DNA of 64,000 nucleotides from Desulforhopalus sp. (GTDB lineage Bacteria > Desulfobacterota > Desulfobulbia > Desulfobulbales > Desulfocapsaceae), in contig JAOTRX010000002.1 in the NCBI GenBank assembly GCA_030247675.1, forward strand, positions 1,488,001 through 1,552,000, in the 5' to 3' direction. Under the pieces are notes generated by a model, which saw nothing but the letters and a program-made list of their open reading frames with translations, searched no databases and was not told the origin of the DNA. The position numbers were made by a program, and so were the translations under genes. Within the stretch, counting starts at the first letter, position 1. Every line of letters begins with the position of its first letter. Below, in pieces: positions 55,742 through 64,000 of the stretch.

Positions 55742-56779
55742 TCAGTTTTTCAGCGACTCGGCCATCTCAGCGACGGCCATGGCGTATTTGCTGCTGTGGT
55801 TGTATTCGTTGATTGCGTGCATGTTTGGATATCCCGCAATATAGCGCATTCCGCTTCCATCCTGCGGTGCTAGTTCAAGACCCACGATGGAAAGCGGCAT
55901 GTCTCCTGGCGATTGGGGAAGTGATACGTCTTGTATCTTTGCCAGCCGGCGCCAATCAACTCGTCCTTTTCTTCCCTCGGTATATGCCTGGATGAGCATG
56001 TCGGAACGCAATTCACGGCCTAATTCGGCATAAAGGGGGGTGTGGAATATCCATCCGAATTCTTTAAGATAATGAGCAATAGAAGCAAAGATGTCGGGGA
56101 GTGAATTGACAATGTCGGGGCGCTGATCACCATCGAAATCGACGGCGTACGTGTTGAAACTGGATGGCATGAATTGTGCCTGGCCAAAGGCACCGGCATA
56201 GGAGCCTTTGATGCTCCAAGGGTCAAAACCGTTGTCTCGGCAAAGAATGAGAAAGTTGATCAGTTCTTTGCGATAAAAAGCAGATCTACGCGGGTATGCG
56301 GCAAAGAGGGTGTTGAGAGTTTGGAAGAGACTAAAATTGCCTTGACTGGTGCCAAACCTCGATTCAATCGACCAAATGGCCACGATGGCTTCCCTGTCAA
56401 CTTGATATCGCTCCTCGATGCGATCAAAGAGGCGCTGGTGTATAGCCAGGTTCTGCTTGCCTATGGCAATGGTCATGGGTGAAATGAAAAGGGAACGGTA
56501 TTGATGATAGGGCTTGGCCTCTCCCTGGCGATCCATAAGCTGCAGAACCTTCCGATCGATATGGAGCTTGGCAAAGAGCTGTTGCAGCTGGGGTTCTGGG
56601 AAATGGTATTGCTCTTGTAGCTCTCGGAAGAGGTCAAGATATTGGGGGTTGGTAATATCGATCGGCTGATTCTCGGTAACCAGATCGGCAGCCTGCTGAT
56701 CAGATTGTGCAGCTGAAATGGTATTTGGAAACGAGATCCCGAGGAGAAAACACACCAGGAGGCCCGCCAGTGCATACAT
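55742..56779 (-). CDS. Lytic murein transglycosylase, MltB/SLT_2 family
   Basis: A 345-aa exported enzyme. The signal-like segment is YALAGLLVCFLLGISFP. The catalytic Glu is in AIWSIESRFGTSQGNFS. It is followed by GSYAGAFGQAQFMPSSF, NSLPDIFASIAHYLKEFGW and a YIAGYPNMHAINEYNHS tail. The start is uncertain. The frame is open back to an ATG at 56947 that overlaps the stop of the DHH gene as ATGA, which would add 56 residues containing an 18-residue tandem repeat. I prefer the ATG at 56779, which begins the signal sequence. Confidence 0.85.
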   Translation of the reverse strand: MYALAGLLVCFLLGISFPNTISAAQSDQQAADLVTENQPIDITNPQYLDLFRELQEQYHFPEPQLQQLFAKLHIDRKVLQLMDRQGEAKPYHQYRSLFISPMTIAIGKQNLAIHQRLFDRIEERYQVDREAIVAIWSIESRFGTSQGNFSLFQTLNTLFAAYPRRSAFYRKELINFLILCRDNGFDPWSIKGSYAGAFGQAQFMPSSFNTYAVDFDGDQRPDIVNSLPDIFASIAHYLKEFGWIFHTPLYAELGRELRSDMLIQAYTEGRKGRVDWRRLAKIQDVSLPQSPGDMPLSIVGLELAPQDGSGMRYIAGYPNMHAINEYNHSSKYAMAVAEMAESLKN

Positions 56780-56820
56780 GAGGTGCTGACCGGCAAAAAG
56801 GGCTGTTTCAGCCAGGAAGA

Positions 56821-56928
56821 TAAAGTTGAGTTGAACAGCTGGTCTGTTCAAACGAAACTTATGCCCTTGCGGTATAAAGCTGAGTTGAACAGCTGCTCTG
56901 TTCAAACGAAACTTATGCCCTTGCGGTA
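56821..56928. repeat. Tandem repeat, two copies of 54 bp, each with a palindrome
   Basis: Copies at 56821-56874 and 56875-56928 differ at two positions only, and a third copy starts and stops after five bases. Each carries an 8-bp inverted repeat with a five-base loop (TTGAACAG / CTGTTCAA; 56831-56851 and 56885-56905). Fifty-four is divisible by three, so the minus frame of the mltB-like gene reads through both copies without a stop as an 18-residue repeat (FIPQGHKFRLNR and then AVQL). It sits just past the DHH gene stop. Confidence 0.9.
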
Positions 56929-56943
56929 TAAAGTAGCGATTGC

Positions 56944-57906
56944 TCATTGTCGGGAATAAAAAGAATGAAACGATTTGAGAAACTGGTCGAGCAGGTCTTT
57001 GGGCAGTATGTTGATTCCAGCTGCTGCTGAGCGGCCGCCGCCGGTCGGATAGAGTTTGCATAAGGTGTCCGCATGGTGTGGGTCCGCAAGTGGGGCTCGC
57101 ACACTGATTCGCAGAGTTCCGTCGGGATTGTCTGTGATAATGGCATGGGCGGCGGCCGGCAATTCTCGCGCTTTTCGATTGGAAAAGACGCCCACGGCGC
57201 GACGAGCCCAAGATGCATTCGGCAGATGGTATACTCTGTTGATGCCTATTGTGGTCAATTCTTCCTGTTGCATGGCCAGGGCAATATCGGTCTGGTATGC
57301 AACTCGCAAGGTGTTCACCTGTTGAGTATTGGCAAGGTAGTCAAAGGGGTCTGTGTATGGCCGGATTGCTTCATAAAGCTCTTGGGGATGGAAGTGGAGA
57401 TCTTCCAGGGTGGATCCGTAACCATTATAATTGAACAGTTCACCCAGTTCACGCAATTGCTCAGTCTGTTGGTCACTGAGGCGAAAAGATTTTGCTAAAT
57501 TTAACGCCTGGTCAAGGAGGTTGTCGCCAAAGGCGCCACATATTGCCCATAGACCATGTTGGTGATGGAAGACCTTGTCGACGACGAGAGAGGTGCATGT
57601 CGCTGGGCTGGGATCGATGTGGGTGTGTAAGCCCGGACCGCTGATCGGATCACCGGCGTAATGATGGTCGAAGTAGGTGACCTCGTTGCCGCCGTGGAGA
57701 ATTTTTAGCAATGACAAACGGTTACTGTCGAGAGAGATGTCGAAGACGGTGAGGACACACCCACACAAATTCTCAAGCTGCGCCAGCAGGCAAATATCTC
57801 TTTTCACGCCGGTTATCAGCTGAGCCTCAGGGAATGGGGTGCTCAAGCGAAACTGATGGAGAGAAAAAATCCCATCAGCATCGCCGTTGAAGATATCATA
57901 GTGCAT
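56944..57906 (-). CDS. DHH-family phosphoesterase
   Basis: A 320-aa soluble protein. It opens MHYDIFNGDADGIFSLHQF, and the metal-binding DHH is in VTYFDHHYAG. A DHHA1-type C-terminal domain has CKLYPTGGGRSAAAGI. Family members cleave phosphodiester or phosphoanhydride bonds in substrates such as nanoRNA or cyclic dinucleotides. This one is of the less characterised class without added sensor domains. GAGGAG lies about 12 bases before ATG 57906. It lies between lptD and the transglycosylase genes. Confidence 0.82.
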   Translation of the reverse strand: MHYDIFNGDADGIFSLHQFRLSTPFPEAQLITGVKRDICLLAQLENLCGCVLTVFDISLDSNRLSLLKILHGGNEVTYFDHHYAGDPISGPGLHTHIDPSPATCTSLVVDKVFHHQHGLWAICGAFGDNLLDQALNLAKSFRLSDQQTEQLRELGELFNYNGYGSTLEDLHFHPQELYEAIRPYTDPFDYLANTQQVNTLRVAYQTDIALAMQQEELTTIGINRVYHLPNASWARRAVGVFSNRKARELPAAAHAIITDNPDGTLRISVRAPLADPHHADTLCKLYPTGGGRSAAAGINILPKDLLDQFLKSFHSFYSRQ

Positions 57907-57984
57907 GAACCGGAGGTCTCCTCTTCCACCACCACTTCCCGCTTTCAAAACCTGTCAAGTGCCGGGTCAGAGGCTAGGAATACA

Positions 57985-60318
57985 TTAAAGACCAACTCCC
58001 AGAGGGGTGCCAATATTTGCTAAATTGAACAGCATGACAAAGGCCGTATCCGTGGGTGTATATTGCGTTTCAAAAGTGACCGACCAGCAGGGGGCCTGAT
58101 AGGTGAGGGAGCCGTTAGCTTTAATAGTCTCGTCCTGAGAGAAGGAATGTTGCACCTCCGCCCCGGCAATCCAGCTGCTTATAATCGGTGCACGGAAAAT
58201 TGCGTTCAGCTGTTCAATGTCGCTGGTCATTGTTGAGGTTTTTTCTTTGTAACTGTAATCAAGGCCAAAAATATCTCCACGACTATTTCTATAGCTGCCA
58301 CCGAGGGTGTGGGTGGTGAAATCGTCTTCATAGACGTCATACGCTGTTTTGTAAGAAATTCTTGCATGATTGACCGGTGCCCAGCCAAGTTTTGCGGTAA
58401 TAGGCAAAAATGGTTCCTCTGATGGATTCTGGCGCAGATCATAGGACTGCTCAACGCGGAGAGAAGCATAATCCCATACCGTGTTTTTGATGGAATTTTT
58501 GGCTGCCAGCGAGTTGAAGAAGTTGTCCATGCCGTAGGTGAAGGCATTTTTGACATCAACCTGGTCTACTGAGTCAAACTGTGGAAAACGCGTTTGATCA
58601 ACACCCGGTATCCGGCCGTATTTGACGAAGGGTCGAATTTGGTGATTAAAACCATCCATTGCACCCTCACCGGTTGCGAAATCGCGTTCGAGGGTGGTGG
58701 CTACCTCTACCTTATATTCGGGTAAGAACCTGTTTTGGGTATCATCCTCGTCCCATTCAGCATCGCCGTATGTTTCGACGTAATAAAGGGTGTCGCGCAG
58801 GGAAAATTCCGCCAGGGTCTCCAGATATGGACTGATGGGGATGGGGGCGGATATGGACGGATGGAGATCGAGCCGGTGCCCGCCTACACCATCCTCACGC
58901 CAGTAATTGACATAGGTAGAATTCCAATCAAAAGAAAAATTGGTGTCCCAAACCGGTAATGCCCCGGAAAAAGCAACGCTTGGCAATTTCCAAAGGGGAG
59001 TGTCGGTATCGCTGGCATTGGTGTTGGCGTGATTGATTGCCAGGAGATTTGTTTCAAGGGACATGCCCTTGTAACTCCGAAGAGTTTTAAATGAATTCTG
59101 GCGTTGCGTTTCGGTCTGGTTCTGGAAGCTGCGGCCAAAGGTTTCGAGATAGTTATCGTAGGTCTTTTTATAACCGGTAACGCCTGTGTTGAATTCTGTC
59201 AGATAATCTTGGTCGGAGACGATATCCAAATCAAGACGGGATTGCCAGCCATCGCCAAAAACATGGTTGGCTTTACCGCGGATCCAGTATCTGTCGCTAT
59301 TATCGTGGGATGCGCCGGTATCATGATAATATTCTGTTTCGGAAAAGTCAGAAAGGCTGTCTTTGAGAAAGCTGGCTGTGAACATGCCTTTATCGGTGGT
59401 ACTGGCGACGTAGCGAAACTCCGCCCCCGGCATAAAGCCGCGGTTGGAATAGTATTCGGGAAAGAATGTCATGTCGGCCGAGTCGGAAATGTCGAGAAAA
59501 AATGGCAGATTGAGACCGAGCCCGTTGATGCTTGAAGAGGAAATATAGGGGTAAAGCAGGCCGCTTTGGCGGGTATTCTTTGCCGGCAAGATCAGGTAGG
59601 GGGAGTATAAGATCGGTACGTCCTTGATGTTGAAGCGGGCATGCTTCATAATTGCATAGCCACCCTGGGTGATCTCTGTGCTGGCGCTGGCAAAGCTCCA
59701 GGGGGGAGTCTCACCCTTCTCCAGTTTACAGGTTATTACCCAGCCGTCGTCGATCCGGTAGGTGTCGTACCCCGTTTTTTCAATGGTTTTTCCTTCCAGA
59801 TGCAGAGACAGTTCGTTGCGCAGAATGGTGGCGTCCGTGAACTTTCCGGTTTCTTGCGCGAGGTTGAGAGAGACCTCTTTGGCAAAGAGCTGCTCGTCCT
59901 TGGTGATTATTCGAACATTGCCCTTGGCCTTTATCGATTCAAGATCTACGTCATAGACTATCCAGTCAGCCTTAATGGTAACCGTCGTTTTGAATTCCGG
60001 GACATTGCTTTTTTCGACCTGACCGGCAGTAGCTTCCGGTGGTTTGACCTCCTCTTCCAGAAGTTCCGCCCAAGCGGTGGTATTTAAGGCCTTTTTCGGC
60101 TTTGCGACGACTTTTTCATTCTTTTCGAGGACGACATTACCCTGGGCGACTATGCTGTTCGGATTTTCATAACGGGTGACCTTGTCTGCGGCAATATTCC
60201 ACTTTTCCGTAGTAACCTTCTCGCCATAAACATCTTGAGGTGCAACGTTTATCAGTTGGAGAGAGAGCAGGAAAAAAACTAAACGCAGACCAGAAAACCG
60301 GGGTGGGCGGAGGGACAC
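57985..60318 (-). CDS. lptD: LPS-assembly protein LptD (OstA)
   Basis: Outer-membrane barrel that inserts lipopolysaccharide into the outer leaflet. The 777-aa protein has a signal segment (LRLVFFLLSLQLINVA). The periplasmic OstA beta-jellyroll is WNIAADKVTRYENPNSIVAQG, repeated as VDLESIKAKGNVRII. A large barrel follows, with PYLILPAKNTRQSGLLYPYI typical of LptD. The GTG at 60318 is chosen because AAGGAGT lies six bases upstream; ATG 60390 is in frame but adds 24 unlikely residues. It is first in a minus-strand envelope cluster. Confidence 0.92.
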   Translation of the reverse strand: MSLRPPRFSGLRLVFFLLSLQLINVAPQDVYGEKVTTEKWNIAADKVTRYENPNSIVAQGNVVLEKNEKVVAKPKKALNTTAWAELLEEEVKPPEATAGQVEKSNVPEFKTTVTIKADWIVYDVDLESIKAKGNVRIITKDEQLFAKEVSLNLAQETGKFTDATILRNELSLHLEGKTIEKTGYDTYRIDDGWVITCKLEKGETPPWSFASASTEITQGGYAIMKHARFNIKDVPILYSPYLILPAKNTRQSGLLYPYISSSSINGLGLNLPFFLDISDSADMTFFPEYYSNRGFMPGAEFRYVASTTDKGMFTASFLKDSLSDFSETEYYHDTGASHDNSDRYWIRGKANHVFGDGWQSRLDLDIVSDQDYLTEFNTGVTGYKKTYDNYLETFGRSFQNQTETQRQNSFKTLRSYKGMSLETNLLAINHANTNASDTDTPLWKLPSVAFSGALPVWDTNFSFDWNSTYVNYWREDGVGGHRLDLHPSISAPIPISPYLETLAEFSLRDTLYYVETYGDAEWDEDDTQNRFLPEYKVEVATTLERDFATGEGAMDGFNHQIRPFVKYGRIPGVDQTRFPQFDSVDQVDVKNAFTYGMDNFFNSLAAKNSIKNTVWDYASLRVEQSYDLRQNPSEEPFLPITAKLGWAPVNHARISYKTAYDVYEDDFTTHTLGGSYRNSRGDIFGLDYSYKEKTSTMTSDIEQLNAIFRAPIISSWIAGAEVQHSFSQDETIKANGSLTYQAPCWSVTFETQYTPTDTAFVMLFNLANIGTPLGVGL

Positions 60319-61029
60319 GATAGACTCCTTTGGAGAAAGATGTGTTGCGTTTGACGTAACTTTTCGGCTTACCGAAGAGAATTGCAACATAGCAGATCCT
60401 TATGGAAATTCACCGCTGCACCAAAGCCTGACGATAAACGAAAAGCCTGATGCCGATCGGAGAGATTATACTAGACCAATTGGCGAAATGTACGGTTCTC
60501 AGCCGGCACTGTCAAGGTTAAAGTCAAGGATCAACCAGTTGGCAGCATCAAACATCTTTCCCATATAATTAGAGAAAAGCGAAGAAAGCTATGCAGGTGC
60601 GGGCAACGGCATGTTTTGTAACCAAATAGTATTTGTGTTTCGCTGCAATAGACAGTACTAGTGTCACGGGGGAAGAACATTGCCTCCCGAGGTGAATGAA
60701 TTAGCCCTGTGCGGATTGTGTAGAGGATTGTCGCCAAGCGACGAAGCATCCATGGGCCGTTTTGCACGGGGAAAAATGGAGGGACGGGTTCGGCAAGTTG
60801 GAATAATTTCAGTTCAGATACGGTCTTAAGTGTTCCGCTGCTCGCATGTTTGACGGGCAGCGACCTGCTGAAATTACCTTGCGGAATGTGTTCCGGTAAG
60901 TCTGCAAAATAAAAGAGTGGTGGGGAGAGCCTTGCCTGACCAAGGAAATGGTCGGAAGCGGCAGTTCTCACATCAAAAACGTTCCGGATATCTCCTTTGA
61001 AACGGTGCTATCGGGAGAAGAGGTGAAAA
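60319..61029. promoter_or_regulatory. 711-bp region between lptD and the RNase E/G gene
   Basis: No convincing gene: open frames here lack family features and ribosome-binding sites. It should hold the promoters for lptD (leftward) and the RNase E/G gene (rightward). A hairpin with a nine-pair stem (CGCTGCTCG with CGGGCAGCG, one G-U pair) lies at 60836-60862, about 170 bases before the RNase start, and could be part of a long structured leader. Confidence 0.45.
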
Positions 61030-63279
61030 ATGGCGGGAAACACAGATAATGATGCGGAAAAGAAAACTGTTCAGATAAAAGCGACAACCGGTGCATGGTG
61101 GAAAAGTACCGCAACGCCCGAAGTCGCCGGGGATGGAGCGGCGACGGATCAACCGAAAAAGCCCGCGGCGCGCAAGAGGGCTCCGAGGGCTAAGGCCTCT
61201 CAGCCGAAACAATCTGCTGCAAGCGGCCAGGTAACAGCCCCACCCAATGAAGAAGCCCCTGTAGACAAGAATCAGGCAATGAGCCAGGATTCCATGCCGG
61301 GCCCCGAAACCGGGAAATCGCCCAGGAGGCGGCCTCCGAGAAAGCGTCAGGGGGCTAAACGCCCCAAGCCGGAGGCACCGGTGGCACAGCCCGAAGGGGA
61401 AGGCTCAGAAGCTGTGCCCGGCGAGGTTGTGGAAGTTTCCACGCCTGCCACTCATGACGACGGGGAACAGATTCCAAGAGACCGTCGAAAGTCCAAGAGT
61501 GGCCGTGGCAGACGCGGCAGGCGAGGGGGGAAAAGACCGGTTCCGCACGAAGAATTAGCTTCTGACTCTGAAAAAGATGGCGTAATTCCATCGGTTCCTC
61601 AGGACAACGATGTTCCTGAGGAATATCCTCGGGATCATTTCGACAGAGATCTGGACGATGACTCCTACGATGACGAGGAGATGTTTGATGCAGCGCCCGA
61701 AGAAGATGACGTGCTGGAAGAAGAAGTCCATGAAGAGGTGAAGAGAGTCTGCAAGCTTCTCATCAATGCCGAGGAACCCGAGGAATGCCGACTGGCCCTC
61801 CTTGAGGATGGCAGACTTGAATCGATCCATGTCTCGACCATATCCAGGACCCAGACCAAGAACAATATCTATAAGGCGAAAATTGTCGCTATTGAGCCGA
61901 GCCTGCAGGCGGCTTTCGTTGATTATGGCACGGAAAAAAATGGCTTCCTGCCATTCAGTGAGATACATCCCGAATACTATAAACAAGAGATGAGCAAAGA
62001 GGTTCGCCATCTGGTGGAGACCCATCAGTGGAAGAAGCTCAGTATCCTCGATGTCATTGAAAAGGGTCAGGAGATTCTTGCTCAGGTCGTGAAAGAAGAA
62101 GTCGGGAAGAAAGGTGCCAATATGACCACCTATCTTTCCATTCCGGGGCGGTGTGTAGTGCTGATGCCGGGTTCGGATTCTTCTGGCATTTCCAGAAAGA
62201 TTTCAGGAGAAGAAAAAAGGTCCCAACTCCGTGGGGCGATGAACTCCATTGACCTGCCGGAGGGTATCGGCTGGATCGTCCGAACCGCCAGTGTTGACAT
62301 CAATGAGGAGGCCCTTTCCCGGGATGTCAAATACCTGATGAATCTCTGGGACGATATCAAGAGAAAGGGCCAGGAGTTGAAGGGGGTCGGCCTGGTATAT
62401 GAAGATCAGGAAAGTGTGCTGCGATTCCTGCGGGAGCATTTTGACCCCTCCATCCAAGAAATTCTGGTTGATGATCGTACCGCCCTGGAACAGGTCAAAA
62501 CCTTTGTCGAATTGCTCCCGGAAAAGCAGAGAAACGTCAAGGTCCGCCTGCATCAGGGGGCACGGCCGATCTTCAATCAGTACAGCATTGAGGACCAGAT
62601 AGAGTCGATCTACCAGCCGCAGGTCAGCCTTCCTTCTGGAGGGTCTATCGTTATTAACCCGACCGAGGCCCTGGTGGCGATTGACGTCAACTCCGGTTCG
62701 ACCTCAAAGGGCAAGAATTTCGAGGCCTCGATTTTTCAGGCGAATATGGAGGCGGCGGCGGAACTCGCCCGGCAATTGCGCTTGAGAGACCTGGGCGGCC
62801 TGATAGTCGTCGATTTCATCGATATGCGTAATCGCAAACACATCATGGCCGTGGAAAAAAAGGTCAAGGATTCGATGAAAAAAGACAAGGCGAAGGTCGA
62901 TTTCAGCCGGATCTCCAAATTCGGGTTGATGCAGATTTCCCGTCAGAAACTTGGTGCACCCATCGAGGCCGGCAACTATCGGCAATGCGAGCACTGCAAA
63001 GGGCGGGGAACGGTCAGGTCAGTTGAAACCCTTTCCCTCTATTATCTGCGACGCATTCAAACCGGTGCCAGCAGAAAGGGCGTGGGGAAGATCGAATGCC
63101 ATCTGCCAATGGATGTCGCATCCTATCTCCTCAACAACAAGAGATCTGAGCTCCACGAAATGGAGAAACGCTACGAGGTTGAAATCTCTATTACCGCTCG
63201 GTCGGACATGAAACCGATGGATAATGACTTGCATTTTCATAAGGCGGAAAAAGAGATTAAAGAAAAAAAACAGGCTTGA
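61030..63279 (+). CDS. rng: Ribonuclease E/G family endoribonuclease with long disordered N-terminus
   Basis: Cuts AU-rich single-stranded RNA in decay and in rRNA/tRNA maturation. Residues 1-235 are low in complexity: first basic and Pro/Ala-rich with RGRRGRRGGKR near residue 160, then strongly acidic (DDDSYDDEEMFDAAPEEDD). The S1 domain (IEPSLQAAFVDYGTEKNGF) begins near 275. The catalytic core has AIDVNSGS and GLIVVDFIDM (the two metal-binding Asp), and the zinc-link CEHCKGRG. The start has GAGGTG upstream. RNase E normally has its disordered scaffold at the C-terminus, and here it is at the N-terminus. The catalytic part is the length of RNase G. Confidence 0.93.
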   Translation: MAGNTDNDAEKKTVQIKATTGAWWKSTATPEVAGDGAATDQPKKPAARKRAPRAKASQPKQSAASGQVTAPPNEEAPVDKNQAMSQDSMPGPETGKSPRRRPPRKRQGAKRPKPEAPVAQPEGEGSEAVPGEVVEVSTPATHDDGEQIPRDRRKSKSGRGRRGRRGGKRPVPHEELASDSEKDGVIPSVPQDNDVPEEYPRDHFDRDLDDDSYDDEEMFDAAPEEDDVLEEEVHEEVKRVCKLLINAEEPEECRLALLEDGRLESIHVSTISRTQTKNNIYKAKIVAIEPSLQAAFVDYGTEKNGFLPFSEIHPEYYKQEMSKEVRHLVETHQWKKLSILDVIEKGQEILAQVVKEEVGKKGANMTTYLSIPGRCVVLMPGSDSSGISRKISGEEKRSQLRGAMNSIDLPEGIGWIVRTASVDINEEALSRDVKYLMNLWDDIKRKGQELKGVGLVYEDQESVLRFLREHFDPSIQEILVDDRTALEQVKTFVELLPEKQRNVKVRLHQGARPIFNQYSIEDQIESIYQPQVSLPSGGSIVINPTEALVAIDVNSGSTSKGKNFEASIFQANMEAAAELARQLRLRDLGGLIVVDFIDMRNRKHIMAVEKKVKDSMKKDKAKVDFSRISKFGLMQISRQKLGAPIEAGNYRQCEHCKGRGTVRSVETLSLYYLRRIQTGASRKGVGKIECHLPMDVASYLLNNKRSELHEMEKRYEVEISITARSDMKPMDNDLHFHKAEKEIKEKKQA

Positions 63280-63317
63280 GTTAGCACTCAATCTGGGGTA
63301 TATAGCGACACGTCAAA

Positions 63318-63394
63318 GCACCAGTAGCTCAGCTGGATAGAGTATCTGACTACGAATCAGAGGGTCGGCGGTTCGAATCCGTCCTGGTGTACCA
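63318..63394 (+). tRNA. tRNA-Arg (anticodon ACG)
   Basis: Cloverleaf of 77 bases including an encoded CCA. Acceptor arms are GCACCAG and CTGGTGT, the D-arm contains AGCTCAGCTGGATAGAG, the anticodon stem-loop is CTGACTACGAATCAG with anticodon ACG, and the T-arm contains GGTTCGAATCC. ACG decodes CGU, and after A34 deamination CGC and CGA as well. It lies 38 bases after the RNase E/G stop and is followed by a terminator. Confidence 0.97.
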
Positions 63395-63407
63395 GAAGTA
63401 AACTCAA

Positions 63408-63442
63408 GGACTTACAACCGATGGTTGTAAGTCCTTTTTTTT
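63408..63442 (+). terminator. Rho-independent terminator after tRNA-Arg
   Basis: A 12-bp perfect stem (GGACTTACAACC / GGTTGTAAGTCC, three-base loop) is followed by eight T, 14 bases after the tRNA 3' end. Confidence 0.95.
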
Positions 63443-63556
63443 GTGGTTGAATTTGTACAACCTTTATATTGAATTGAAAAAATAAGCAGGCTGCTGTGAT
63501 TATTCAATAAGCCACCGGCTACAGGTGTTAGCCGGTCTAGGCCAGGGGAGAAAACA

Positions 63557-63928
63557 ATGACACAATTCTTTATCGCCGCTGGCAGTTTTTTTGCGCTCGT
63601 TGGGATAATTGCCCGATCCCTCAGCTCCCATACCCTGTTACCGCTGCTTGAAAAAAATGGCAAACTCGCCAATTTTAATCTCGCTGCCGATTATCTGCTT
63701 TTTCATGCACTCGCGCTGATCGCTGTGGCAATTCTTTGTAAACTGTATCCGCAAGGAACTTTTCACCGTGCCGGTTTGGCCTTTATTGTTGGTTCACTCC
63801 TGTTTCAAGGAAGTGTCCTTGTCAAAAGCTTTGTCTCTATTCAACCTTTTGGCTTTATTACCCCGATAGGCGGCTTTATCTTGATTGTCGGCTGGTTTTT
63901 GTTGTTTGTTGCAGCTGTTCGCTCCTAA
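63557..63928 (+). CDS. DUF423-family membrane protein
   Basis: A 123-aa membrane protein with four predicted helices. The opening FIAAGSFFALVGIIARSLSSH and the paired motif AADYLLFHALALIAVAIL match the small DUF423 (YgdD-like) family, which has no known biochemical function. The last helix (PIGGFILIVGWFLLFVAAV) is typical. GGGGAG lies upstream of the ATG. It is the last gene in the window. Confidence 0.87.
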   Translation: MTQFFIAAGSFFALVGIIARSLSSHTLLPLLEKNGKLANFNLAADYLLFHALALIAVAILCKLYPQGTFHRAGLAFIVGSLLFQGSVLVKSFVSIQPFGFITPIGGFILIVGWFLLFVAAVRS

Positions 63929-64000
63929 AAACCAGGGAGTGATTTTTGATGGCAATCAGGCCTTTGAATGTCGGATGAATCCACCCCCTGCGTAGTTTTT

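Noticed and set aside
60531..60971. 146-codon minus-strand open frame in the lptD-RNase gap
   Set aside because: No ribosome-binding site, no recognisable motif and a composition unlike neighbouring proteins. Treated as non-coding.
63950..63979. Possible start of another gene at the window end
   Set aside because: The ATG at 63950 runs into a stop after nine codons.

Overview
The window looks like a chromosomal segment of a Gram-negative, anaerobic sulfate-reducing (or sulfur-disproportionating) bacterium of the Desulfobacterota, most like the Desulfobulbaceae. The main evidence is a complete dsrMKJOP operon (40280-45414), the membrane complex that links the quinone pool to cytoplasmic sulfite reduction. 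It is preceded by an RsbRD-domain gene. Supporting evidence is the end of a molybdopterin formate dehydrogenase, precorrin-2 dehydrogenase next to hemA and a CcsA cytochrome c maturation factor, and an outer membrane with LPS (lptD, surA, mltA, mltB). The genus is an inference. No dsrAB, 16S rRNA or other species marker is present.

Layout. 1-8.4 kb: formate dehydrogenase C-terminus, a small protein with two ribbon-helix-helix-like motifs, fatty acid cis/trans isomerase (cti), an HDOD-REC-GGDEF signalling protein, a CcdA-like thiol transporter followed by a duplicated tail repeat, rarD and a single-domain response regulator. 8.6-18.9 kb: tex and an FHA protein (divergent), then carA-carB-ftsH-folP on the minus strand. 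19.4-22.8 kb: a biotin carboxylase and a biotin-dependent carboxyltransferase whose catalytic motifs are unusual. 22.9-26.3 kb (minus): rhomboid protease, a SLOG-like protein and cmoA-cmoB for tRNA wobble uridine modification. 26.6-28.2 kb: a protein with two biotinyl-like domains next to a biotin-ligase-like enzyme with altered active-site motifs.

28.3-31.6 kb (minus): a small outer-membrane-like protein, then surA-rodZ-recO. 32-36.8 kb: thioredoxin-like protein, methyltransferase, precorrin-2 dehydrogenase, ccsA, hemA and an overlapping gene of unknown function. 37.3-45.4 kb: the tail-specific protease Prc, the RsbRD protein and dsrMKJOP with a strong terminator. 45.6-50.2 kb: a flavodoxin-like protein, prepilin peptidase, pyrK-pyrD and aroA. 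50.4-53.4 kb (minus): a three-gene operon of exported proteins with CsgG- and FlgT-like features. 53.6-60.3 kb (minus): lptD, a DHH phosphoesterase, two lytic transglycosylases and an S-adenosylmethionine hydrolase. 61-63.9 kb: an RNase E/G with a long disordered N-terminus, tRNA-Arg(ACG) and a DUF423 membrane protein.

Most of the window is ordinary housekeeping sequence. I see no insertion sequence, prophage, CRISPR array or recognisable defence island. The best candidates for something undescribed are the biotin-like domain/ligase-like pair (26605-28223), the Asp-to-Asn carboxyltransferase (20904-22811), the exported-protein operon (50361-53406) and two local sequence duplications (6864-6995 and 56821-56928).
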